The notes under the pieces: generated by a model
Database searches by the model: none
The model's input: only the letters and a program-made list of their open reading frames with translations
What the model was told of the DNA's origin: nothing
Assembly (NCBI GenBank): GCA_036971615.1
Contig: JAYKKR010000004.1
Location: forward strand, 558,001-622,000
Reading direction: 5' to 3'
DNA: 64,000 nucleotides
Source of the DNA: Amyloporia xantha
Lineage: Eukaryota; Basidiomycota; Agaricomycetes; Polyporales; Adustoporiaceae
Program-made: the position numbers and the translations under genes
Shown here: piece after piece, positions 25,997-41,163 of the stretch
How positions within the stretch are numbered: position 1 is the first letter of the stretch
How the letters are laid out: the number at the start of each line of letters is the position of its first letter

Positions 25997-28797
25997 CTAA
26001 TCCCGACTCACATCACTGGAGCGCAGCGTGAGTATGTGGCAGCAACAATGACAATGCGTACTACTCACCGTCCGAACAGCTTGACCTTCATCCAGTCAGA
26101 AGCGACGAGGATCCGGTTGCGCATGGAGAACAGCGTGCTGAGGTACGCACTCCGCCAGAAGAGGAACTAAAAAGGGAGGCCGTCAATAAGTTGGGCAGAC
26201 ATGACGATTGACCTATGAACGCACTGTTGCCACACCACCCGACGCGAACTATTGCACACAATCAGCACACGCATTACATGGATTTCGTGTCACTCACGTT
26301 CCCGTTGAAGAAGGGCAAGTCCGCAATGGCCTTGTCCGACCCAATGTACCTGTTTACATCACACCCATCAGCACGCTCCGGAACCAGCGGGACAGCAGGA
26401 CTACACTCACGCTAGCGAGCCCTGGTGGGAGTACTGGAACGGCCGCAGCTTCTCCGCCTTGACCAGCTGCTTCGTAATGCTCTCTGCCTCCGTCTTGGTC
26501 TCATCCGTCAGCGGCACGCTCGTCACCGTCGTCAAGCGCGCCTCGAGGTTATCGCGCTTCGCGATCTGCGCGAAGATACGCGCGAGGTACGCACCCTGCT
26601 GCGAGGCTACCTGCGCAGTGGGTGCATACGACGTCGCCGTGCAATCACCGATCGCGAAGATGCTACCGTTTGTGCCCGCCATGCGCAGGTGCTCTATAGA
26701 GCCATTAGATGACCTCAACTGAGGAGACGTGAGACAATAAGAACGTACCGTCAACAGTGATACCCCGCCTGTTCGTCTGGTACTCAGGTAGCTTCGCCAT
26801 CAGGTCAATTGTCACCTTCCGGTGTTTGTTGCCCTGTGCGCGGATCAGTACCCCTTTATAGACAGGGGAAACAAAGCGGCACTCACGGCAGCCCAGATAA
26901 CCAGCCCACACGGCACCTCGACGATCGTCTTGTCGGGCGTCTGGAGGACGACGCTCTTCTCCTTGATCTCCTTTACCATCGTCTTCGTCAGGATGTCGAT
27001 CTTGGCCTCCTTGAACGTCGACTCGGTGTAGTCAATCAGCTGCTTGCTGAACATGGGCAGCACGGACGGGAGCGCCTCCACGAGCGTGATCCGCACACTT
27101 TCCGCGAGCTCGGGGTACCAGGAGCGGAGGTCCTCCTGCGATGGGAGTCAGCGAATAGCGAGGGAATGGGAACGGAATCGCTGACCTCGAGGAAATCGTG
27201 GATTTCACCACTGCAGACAGGGAAGTGTAAGATGGAAATGAGTGCCTTAGTAAGGAGCTGTCCTACCTGACTTCGATACCAGTCGGACCACCTCCTACGA
27301 CAACCTGAAACAACACTCGTCAGACAATGCCAGACGAGAACACGGCAGAAACGAATACCATGTGGAGCATGCGGTTGATTTCCTCAGCGCTCTGACCAGG
27401 GAACGCGGCAGATTCGAGGCCTAGCCCGGAGAGGTCAGACATGATTTTCAACACGACGAGGTTGACTTACAATCTAGGAAACGGCGTTGCATCTAGTATA
27501 ACGATTTGTGTCAGCGGATGAAATGCTAAAGACGGCGGCAGGCTCACTTTCTCAGCATCCTCCAGCTCCTTCATGAAGCACGCGTTCTCCTTGACACCGG
27601 GGATGTTGAACGTCTGCACCTCTGCGCCGACGGCGTAGACGAGGTAGTCATAATTGACCTTCGTCTTCGTGACCAAGCCCTGTATCTCCGAGGTATCTGC
27701 ACGAAAACATTAGTCAATCACATGCATGCTACTGTACAACGGGACCGAGACAGACCTTCGAACTGGACAGTCTTGGCTATGGGCTATTTGGGTAACAAAT
27801 GCATCAGTCACGGGAAGCACTCGCAGAAGTACACGCAAGACATGTGATTACGGTACGTACGTCGACTTCGGTTGCGGACGCCTCGATGACGGAGACCTGT
27901 CGCTTCTTATGGCGCGTGACGTAGCGTGTCGCTGGAACAAGCGCCGGAATCAGCATACAGGCACATACGGGAGGAGGGGAAGCGGAGAAAGCGGGAAAAT
28001 TCGAGAAAGTAAAGACAGTGGAGAAATTTGAGAAAGCAGCGAAAGTTGCGAAAGTAAAGTAGAAGTAAGGACAGAAAGAACAACGATTGCGGAAGGGAAA
28101 CCAGGAGAACAGGGATACAGGGATAAAAGTAGGAGGACGGACGTACGCTGGATGATAGACCGCGGGTTGAGGGTGCCGACAGCAACGCTGGGCAGGAGCG
28201 GCGTGAACAGGAAGTAGTTCTTCGGGCTGATGACGATCTGAGCACACGTTCGAGCCCGTCAGCTCGCTCGTTTTCAGACCCACCTCGCCTCAACCAGGCT
28301 CAGAACACAAGCGCACATACCACATTATAATCCGTCGTGTCCAACGAATTCAACAAGCTCGTCGCGCCCCACCCGCTGCCCAACACGACGAGCGTCTTCT
28401 TTTCAGGATCATGCGGCAGCTGCACGCCGGGCGTCTTCTCCTTTTGTGCGAGGTAATAGAGCACGCCGAGCGTGCCCACCGTCACGAGCGTGAGGCCACC
28501 GGTTACTTGCAGAAAGCGGCTCCAGTAGTGCTTGGGAGGCGGTGGCGGGGTCTGTGATTCATCGATATGCGTGCACGTCAGGCACAGCAGGCAAGCAGGC
28601 AGCAGGCAAACGTACAATTGGCGCGGACTCGGTGGATGCTGGTCTCTTGGTGAGCTGGAGTCTGGCGGGGGCCGTGAAGACCGTCGGCCGAGACTTGACC
28701 AGGCTTCTTCCGACCAAAGTGCGAGCTGGAAAACCCTGTGTTTAGCCACCATCATCAGCACGGGCATGCCCAGGGACGCACCGCGGGAGGACTGCAT
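25997..28797 (-). CDS. NDE1-like: Mitochondrial type II (alternative) NADH dehydrogenase
   Basis: A single-subunit, rotenone-insensitive NADH:ubiquinone oxidoreductase of the inner mitochondrial membrane. Domains in order: arginine-rich presequence; one TM helix in [19 protein letters not shown]; first dinucleotide-binding motif [29 protein letters not shown] with [16 protein letters not shown]; second motif [15 protein letters not shown] with [25 protein letters not shown] with [14 protein letters not shown]; and the C-terminal membrane-binding block [18 protein letters not shown] with [11 protein letters not shown]. The presequence appears only if exon 1 (MQSSR) is spliced at GTGCGT from 28781 to 28726, giving [16 protein letters not shown], rich in Arg and lacking acids. 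Stop is at 25997. No EF-hand insertion is present. Whether it faces the matrix or the intermembrane space is not decided by sequence alone. Confidence 0.92.
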
Positions 28798-31700
28798 GAT
28801 TAGAGGGCACGCTGGGGGCGCCGGGGCGGGTATATGTACGGGACGGCGACGTAGAGGACGGGTGGGGGGAACAGCTCGATTTGTCGCGCGTGACGCTGCC
28901 TGTTTCGTGCGGCCGTCAGGCGCCGGCGAGTCGTCCACCGCTCCTCGCCGCTCTGTCCTGCCTCATTTCTGTTCCGACATCTCGCGTCCGTGTTAACGCC
29001 GCGCTGGCTGTAATACCAGCCAGTGAACGTTGCGGACTCGCGCTGCGGGGTCAGCTTCCGGAACATGTACACTGGCTCGTATGTATTTCTCTGGCTTTAC
29101 TCCAGTCCGAACCCCCGTCATGGTTACGCATTACGCCTTGAATTGTGTTAAACCTACAGAGTGCACTCTTCCTATGATTTTATCTGCCGTACGCATTGGA
29201 CCCGCTCCCGCAGACGTGCAGTTCGACGCCGCTCCCTGCTGGCGCCCTCACCTTTCTACCGCATCTGCGGAGCGCCCGTCGCGCGCGAGGCTACCCGAGA
29301 ACGCCCGGCCGACTCCGGGATGTTCCCCTCACGTATGAACGCACGGCGATTGGCCCTCGTCGCCGCTCGTATGCTCTGCAAGCTGCAAGGCATTCGGGAG
29401 GAAATAATATTCCTCGAGCAGTCGGGAGTCTATATCAAGCTGTCTCAAGTCGGGCGGTTTCCATCAAACGGGCGGACTCCCGCGATCGTGCCGTGGTGAT
29501 CCTTTGAGTGGTCTGCCGACTGCGTTCTGCAGCTGGGCGCAGTGAAGATCAGCACTGATACCTGGTGGGTGCGACAGTTAATACAGAACACTGTCGATGT
29601 ATATATAGGAACAAGGCGGGAGACTCTGCGATGTGAACCTGCCCGTCAAGTGTCTTGGAAGTCGAAATCCTACACCTACATACGACACGCGGGTCGCGCC
29701 GCGCATCGGCCTATATTTATCACACAATATTTTTGGACGAGATTTTGGTGGTCATTCGTGATCGGAAGTCGGCCGAGGGGTGCACTCTCGCGGGTCGGGT
29801 TCGACGCACACACACGCCCACATCTCCTGTGCGCTCAAATATAAAATCTGCATTTTTCGTATTTCAGGTGCTTGCACAAGGGTATGGTGCTTCTGGTACC
29901 GTATCTCGACCCGCTCGGATCCGTGATGAGTTGAGGGCATCTGCGTCCGTGGCGTTTCCAGTGTGGGGAAGGTCAGTGCCCATCCTCGGTCTGATCAGCG
30001 GCCGACAGTACTAGCCGCCGTCAAGTTGGGATATGTCCCCAACGGGCCGACTTGACAGGGGAACAGCCGTGATGCGAAGTCTGTCCGCTATTATTGTCTG
30101 GAAAAATCCTGTACAGGCACCTGAGCTGCGTCTGTCTATGTCGCCCTCCGAATATAACATGGTTTGAATGAGAGCTCGAGGGAATCTCCGGTCCATTGTT
30201 TTCCTCCGTACATTCGGTGAGCTCGTATTGTCTCACAGACTGAGCGCGAGTGTCCTCCCATCCTCTCGAGCTCGCGCATATACCCTGTCATAACGAGCGC
30301 GTCCACCCGTTTTCGCTCAGCAGCGCTCGTGCTCCCCTTTCTCTCGAGTCTCCGAATTGCAGACAGCGCCCCCCCCCCCCCACACGGGTTCTGCGCACGC
30401 TCCTCGGAGCACTGCCAAGGCTCGTAGTGGACTGGAACAATGGCTATGAACAAAGCAGCGCGTAAGAATAAACGAGTGGCGTCTCTGGTGTGTTGCTGCC
30501 GCGTACCACTCAGAACCCACTCACTGCATTGTTCCCCGTCCCTTATCCTCGCCTAGCCCCGTCATCCTCTGCCATATAGAGCCTATAATGGGAAAGGGGG
30601 GGGGCGTTGGCCTATTTAACCAGAGGTGAGCCGGGTCGTTCTCCATACCGACAACCCCCTCTCTTCCCCCCTCCCACTCAAGCCTATTCACCCTGCTACT
30701 CCGTTCAGAAATTAGGCAGCTGCGCCTGCAGTCCTGTCGAATGCATATCGCCCTCGTCGCTCGCCCCCGCCTCCCCGCCTCCCCAACTGCACCCTCCTAC
30801 CTCTCCTCCTGACCATCGGGAACGCCCAGCAGGGCCACTCGCAACCCCCCACACCACGACGGTACACACACCTCGCGCCCGCTCGCCTGGCCTCTTCGCT
30901 GTGGACAACCCCAACCCCAATCCGAACGCACGAGCACCCGCAAACCTAAAGACCGTCACATCTTCGTTTCTGCTGTCTGCGTCCAAGCCCCATCGACCTT
31001 CCCCGTGATGCAAGCAAATCGCTATCACCACACGCATGGATCCTCACGCCTGCAGGGCTCACCGTCCGTACATCCCGAGACGAGCCCTGTCGAGGGAACG
31101 TGCCTGAGTAGCCAGCCGCGCGCTCTTGGCTCGCTACAGCCATGATGCATTACTCTCCTCCGCCCGCTCCGGGCAGGTGGGCCTGGGTCTGTATGTATCG
31201 CAGAGCACAGCTCGGCTGGCCCATGCACTATCTTTCCGCCTGACCATCCGTGGATCCTGCCCACCCAGACTCGAGGGCGATCACATGCGCTTGTCCACCA
31301 ATGGCTACATTGTAGAGGCGGACACCGAGATAGCAAGAGACGGAGGAAGGCACATGACGCAACATGTCGCAGGACACCCAGTGGCCAGCGGAGGGACATT
31401 GTGAGTGACACTTTCTTATTTCCCGCTCGCGGGCCCGGCTCGCTGTTCAGCCCTGCTCTGCGCTGTTCTGCTCCGTGCTCCGCCGTCCTGCTCTGTATGC
31501 TCACGAACTGCTACTGCCAGCCGCTCGCGTCGCCCGACACCCTCGTCACCTCCGCCGTCTAGTCCCTCCGGTGTCCCCTGCATCCAAGTTGCTGGAGGTC
31601 TCACAAGCAAAACATCTTGACGACGGTGACACGCTGGTCCCCAAGTCGGTCGGTCGGCTCCTCCGCATACCCTCAGGACTACCGGAATCGAAGGCACGAG

Positions 31701-32370
31701 GTGATATTAAGCTCAGGCCGTCGACACCGGTGCTCGTGCGCAAGAGAACGTGCAGGACCAGCTTTGCATCTCAACGGGGTCATGCTACGTGTACTCATTG
31801 CAGGCTCAGACGCAAAAGGCCACACAGACCAAGGCCAATCATTGATCCCGACTCGAACATGGCGTGCAAAAGAGCGATTTGCCGTAGGATGATCAAGATC
31901 CCCGACGAAGACACCGTGATCACCGTGCCCATCATGACCTCCAGTTGTTTGCGGGATCATTACCCGTATGTGACCTGGTGTGAGTAGCAGGCTGGCCCGA
32001 AGGTGGACGGGAACTCCTGTCTGAGTCATGCATGTTGCGTGAATGGCGAAACGAGCATGCCGATTAGCGTTGTGTCGCTCGTTGTTGACGTGCCGGCGAA
32101 TCTGAGAAGCCTCTGGTTGTTGAGCATGATTTGGATCTGTATTTGGACAGGGGCTTGGAGACCGACGAACATCTTGGGTCTCGAGTAGATCCCCTCCACC
32201 TGTTGCTCTCTCATGGTTGAAGACATGCAGGGCTCATTGCGGCACACATGAATTTTTTCCACATAGCATAGCGAAGAGTATATATTTGTTAGATATCTAT
32301 ACAATTCATATCTTTCAATCTCACTCTCCTAAGTTCTCAGTCATCTACACGACACCGAACAGTTTACAGC
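28798..32370. other. 3.5 kb GC-rich low-complexity region, no gene assigned
   Basis: This lies upstream of the NADH dehydrogenase and downstream of AROM. It contains a 13-C run (30369-30381), a 9-G run (30596-30604) and pyrimidine-rich tracts. A plus ORF at 30607-31008 is very proline-rich (133 codons, low complexity). Another stretch at 31285-31400 before a GTGAGT donor could be an exon. None matches a known family, and high GC makes chance ORFs likely. Confidence 0.4.
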
Positions 32371-37530
<5,160 letters not shown>

Positions 37531-39664
37531 GATGGGAGCGGTGTGAGTACCTCGGGAACAACGCGGTCGCGGTTTTTGAGTCGGACTACCACGCTTCTTG
37601 CTTCGGCGGCTCTTGTGGGTATGCGAGTGCGGTGTACTGTACCGGGACCAGAGTGAGGTCTTCCGACAACCCGGGGTGACTGTCACGATGCGCGCGCGTC
37701 AATGAAGGGTGGAGACACAGCAGGCTGATGAACCCCTGCTCACAAATGGAACTAAGATAAGGCGTAAACGGCCTCTAATCTTTTCAGGCGCGATGAGCGC
37801 GTCGGTGGCCCTGCGAACGAGTGAGAAAAATTTGACCCCCGGGAGGATTGCGACTCTCACCCGGGCTAACGAATGCAAACCAAAATCACCTCCTCGCCCA
37901 AGTGAGATCCGAAGGTCCTCTTGTTGAGTCGATGAGGAGACTTGTGTGCGTGAAGACAGGAGTTGCGATATACGCTAGATGTGATTGCAGTTTGCAAGCG
38001 TTTACCAGTAAATTACCACAAACGCGTGAGAAATAGAATTATCTTATCTTTCGATCTTATCTGGCGAAAGGCTAAAGTCCAAAATTGATCTGATCGGTGA
38101 GTCAAAATATCTCACTCACTCACGAGAAAAATGAGTGGGTTGAGTAAATGCGTATGTGTACTGTAGCTGTAGCTGTAGCCTAGTCAACGAGACATATACA
38201 TAATACATCAGCTTCCAACTGAAACTGATTTAATTACTCACTGCACGTGATCGCGACGCGCTCAACGTGATTGAGAAGTAGAACTGGCCGAAATTTCGTA
38301 TTTGCAGCCACAGACAAAGAAGGATCAAACTTCATTTGATCTTAGACTTGACTTCGGCAGAAGAGGTGTTTAGAATGTAACAGAAACCCAACTTGCGAAC
38401 CTTGACGATTGGACAGATGATGTCGGTCGTCGAGGGAAAGACCTCAAAGCCACTTCGAAAGCTTTTAGCTTTCCAAAAGCACAATGGGTTCGAGAATACA
38501 GTTAGGTGGATCCCGGCTGGCTCCTGTCGAACGTTTGAGGGGCTATTCATCAGTGGGGCCGCATTTGGCAACAGTAATATTGATTTTCGTGACGTGCAGT
38601 CTTTTTCTCGGTGATGCATGGCAGTAAGATGCTGACTTTCAGAACCTGTAAGACAGAGTAGTATCGATAATAATGATGACAATACAATTACGACGCCGAA
38701 GGTTACCATCAAGGACACCTTACGCTCTCGCTCTATCACTGTTGGACGTATAAGGGAACTGCAGGGAGTGCCAGATGTCATCGCCAACGCGAAGCATCTG
38801 CCTTTTTCCAGTGATGTAACGGCATGACAGTGATCGCCCTTTCATGCTTGTTCGACATAATAAAATGAGAGGCACAAGATATCTACTGGTAAAAATTGCT
38901 CTGTATAAATGTTAGGTCCGGGAAGAATGCTGAGTGAACATACACAAAACTTACGAGATGTGAACGAGCCACCAGATCGGAGCGTAGCTTTCGGATACGT
39001 AGCCAGCCTCTCAGAAACAGCATATATGCGCTAGTGCAACTGCCTGGCATTTGAGACCAATGATCGTAGCGCTGTGTTCCCTTAAACATTTAACGTGTTC
39101 AAAAATTCCACACGCAAGAAAATAGGACGCAAATGATAGGGCATACAAGCAGGCCCAATGACGGTCTTGCGAGAACAATTTGAATGATAGCACCCCGACA
39201 ACATTTTCTATGTCGAGTACTCTTCCAAAAAATTCAAGGCGTTGACAACGAACTACTCGAGAGCAGGTTTGTTTCATAAAGATCAGAGTAAAACCGTATG
39301 GTGGCACCGGTATACGAACTGGAGGGCTTGGGTGGTTAGCGGCAGCCGACAAGGCTCCAATCAGAGCGCGAACTTGGCTTGTAGCATGTGACCAACGCGA
39401 AAAGTTACAAACGCGTGACGACACGCGACAGTCACAATGTGGCCGTTCGAAATGTATTGGAAACAGCAAGCAGTAACTATCGTCGAAGCCCTTTGGCAGA
39501 AACAGTACATCAACACTATGGAGGAAAATCACTAGCGCTACAAGTGAGACAAACAAACTTAGCTAAGGCTACAAGTCGGTGTGGTATGGTGAGGATACAG
39601 CGGGGGATAAAGTACAACACAACGCGAGCAAAGCAGAGGGGTATACACGGAGCAGTCGAGGAAT
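37531..39664. other. AROM upstream region; no gene supported
   Basis: About 2.1 kb. A minus ORF at 38332-38787 (151 codons) includes a hydrophobic segment (SLMVTFGVVIVLSSLL) and could be a small membrane protein, but nothing else supports it. A minus ORF at 39011-39556 (181 codons) has scattered Cys and hydrophobic residues and no recognisable family. Confidence 0.35.
38098..38104. promoter_or_regulatory. Candidate Gcn4/CpcA site upstream of AROM
   Basis: TGAGTCA, a perfect match to the TGASTCA core bound by the general amino-acid control bZIP factor, about 570 bp upstream of the AROM start. AROM genes are known targets of this control in yeast and moulds. A 7-bp match alone is weak evidence. 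Confidence 0.3.
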
Positions 39665-39918
39665 AGCCAGGCGAGACCCGGCGCGTCAATCGTCTCGTTA
39701 TACTGCACGAAATGTGCGGCGCGGGTCAAGCGGTCGCAGACAACCCAGATCGAGTCATAACCGTGCGAGAGCGGCAGCTTGACAATGAGGTCCATTGAAT
39801 TGGGATTCCATGGTCGGCTAGGGATGTCGAGGAGACGGAGTAGCCCATAGGGATCATGGCGCGGCGTCTTGATGCGAGCGCAGATATCGCAGCCCTGGAC
39901 GTGGCGGCGCACGTACAT
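39665..39918 (-). mobile_element. Ty3/gypsy integrase fragment
   Basis: About 85 residues of a Ty3/gypsy polyprotein: the second half of the H2C2 zinc-binding region (MYVRRHVQGCDICARIKTPR) and the start of the integrase core (SMDLIVKLPLSHGYDSIWVV, CDRLTRAAHFV, APGLAWLFLD). Similarity stops abruptly on both sides. No LTR, protease, reverse transcriptase or chromodomain was found nearby. It is a dead fragment of a chromovirus-like element. Confidence 0.8.
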
Positions 39919-39997
39919 TTGAACGCGAGGTCACACGCAGTCGCACGAAACGAGTGCGAGGGTGCGCGACGACAAGCAGTGGCCAACTGGAGGGTAC

Positions 39998-40563
39998 CTA
40001 TGGAGGCGGTGATGCTGGTCGACCATCTTTGGTCCCGCTGATGAACCTCGGGTCCATAAAGTTCAGAAGACATTTCCTGAAGTGGTCCCGGCAACGTCCC
40101 AGATCGCCCCGGGGTGCAGACCCACATATCTCGCACATTACTGTACGCTTCCTGTAGTGTACGTTTTCGACGTGCCGTTTGAAGCTGCAACCCTTCAACC
40201 AAGTTCCGACCACTCCGTTCTTCGATTTCTTGCTTGCGCAACGCGCACGTTGGCAAGAGATCTTGTCCACGCCATCTTTCTTCGCTTGCGCATCAGCCTC
40301 ACGTTTATGCACCGCCAGGATGTGAGCAACCACCTCCTCGACAGTGCCACGCACGTTGCACTTGCCCCACTCACAATCGACCTGCTTCTCCGTGTCGTCC
40401 GGGGGCAGAAAGCGTGGCGCGTGAGGGCAGTGCGTCGAGTAAATGTGCCGCCACAGGTCCTCTTGCGATGCTTCGAATGTGCACCCCGGCCACTTGCACC
40501 GGGGTGTGGCGCTCTCGTCGTCGGCTCTTGTCCTTTTTGGTGCGGGAGCCACGATGTCGGATG

Positions 40564-40597
<34 letters not shown>

Positions 40598-40708
40598 ATC
40601 CATCGCGCGTTTCCTCTTTCCCCGCGACTCACTTCGCGGCATAACAGCCGTATCTGGACCAGTTCTTTCATCGCCACAGGTGTGGTTGACAGGGAGGAAC
40701 CTAGACAA
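39998..40708 (-). CDS. C2H2-type zinc-finger protein
   Basis: An intronless ORF. After a basic nuclear-localisation-like segment (SRGKRKRA) comes an acidic DEDEDE run encoded by a hexanucleotide repeat. Then there are zinc-finger-like units: CKWPGCTFEASQEDLWRHIYSTHC, whose histidines suit a C2H2 finger; CEWGKC with VVAHILAVH; and a longer Cys/His cluster with CSFKRHVENVH and CEICGSAPRGDL. Such layouts are common in basidiomycete-specific DNA-binding proteins; the target is unknown. The ATG at 40642 (MPRSESRGK) may be the true start, since the 22 residues before it are unlike the rest. The stop lies only about 80 bp from the gypsy fragment on the same strand. Confidence 0.65.
40563..40600 (-). 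repeat. Hexanucleotide repeat encoding Asp-Glu
   Basis: Six near-perfect copies of CCTCGT on the plus strand (GACGAG on the coding strand) inside the zinc-finger ORF. Being a multiple of three, length changes would lengthen or shorten the acidic run without breaking frame. Confidence 0.9.
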
Positions 40709-40834
40709 GCATCACACTTTTAGCGTATCCCTCTTTGGGCACATAAAATAACCCGTACTTTTCCCTCCCTTTAAGAATGTCTTCTGGCCTCAGAGAGGAC
40801 ATATAGAGCAGGAAACCACTAGATAGACACAGGA

Positions 40835-41143
40835 TCAGTCATTTTCCGCTTCATAATTGACCACCTTCGGAGGAGGGGTACAAGAATCCAACGTACTCCT
40901 GCTCTTCTTCAATATATGCTCGCCCTCTGATGTTGCGCACAAAGGATGGAGACGCGAGTCAGTACAATACAACATGGCACATGGAGCTGGGACTGACGAG
41001 TGGAAGGCGAGCTCCGGCTGAACGAATGATTCCGGGGTTGCGGGACCCTCAGAATCACTGACACTTGAAGGAGACGTCGAGTTCGTGCTATTGGAGAGGA
41101 AGTGCTTCAGTAGGTCAAACGGGTACGAGGAAAGGACTGTCAT
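40835..41143 (-). CDS. Small 102-residue protein, unrecognised
   Basis: The ORF starts MTVLSSYPFDLLKHFLSN, continues with a Ser/Thr/Pro-rich middle (STSPSSVSDSEGPATPES) and ends VVNYEAEND. No domain is recognised. Support comes from its context: a pyrimidine-rich leader typical of highly expressed fungal genes (41165-41270 on the minus strand) and a short uORF touching the start codon. It could be a small cytoplasmic protein, or the first exon of a longer gene. The next gene downstream is the zinc-finger gene on the same strand. Confidence 0.4.
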   Translation of the reverse strand: MTVLSSYPFDLLKHFLSNSTNSTSPSSVSDSEGPATPESFVQPELAFHSSVPAPCAMLYCTDSRLHPLCATSEGEHILKKSRSTLDSCTPPPKVVNYEAEND

Positions 41144-41163
41144 TACCTAGTACAGGAGCTCAT
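41143..41163 (-). promoter_or_regulatory. uORF overlapping the start of the 102-aa ORF (TAATG)
   Basis: ATG at 41163 opens a six-codon reading frame (MSSCTR) whose stop TAA shares an A with the ATG of the 102-residue ORF, forming TAATG. In eukaryotes a very short uORF ending at the main start can limit initiation or allow termination-reinitiation. The arrangement is seen directly; its effect is inferred. Confidence 0.5.

Noticed and set aside
30607..31008. 133-codon proline-rich ORF as a gene
   Set aside because: Low-complexity composition follows directly from the C-rich DNA; there is no domain, intron or start context to support it.
38332..38787. 151-codon minus ORF with one hydrophobic segment
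   Set aside because: Length and one helix alone can occur by chance in 2 kb of intergenic DNA; left as a note in the intergenic entry.
39011..39556. 181-codon minus ORF as a gene
   Set aside because: No recognisable family, irregular composition, and it adjoins a transposon fragment; not enough to call.
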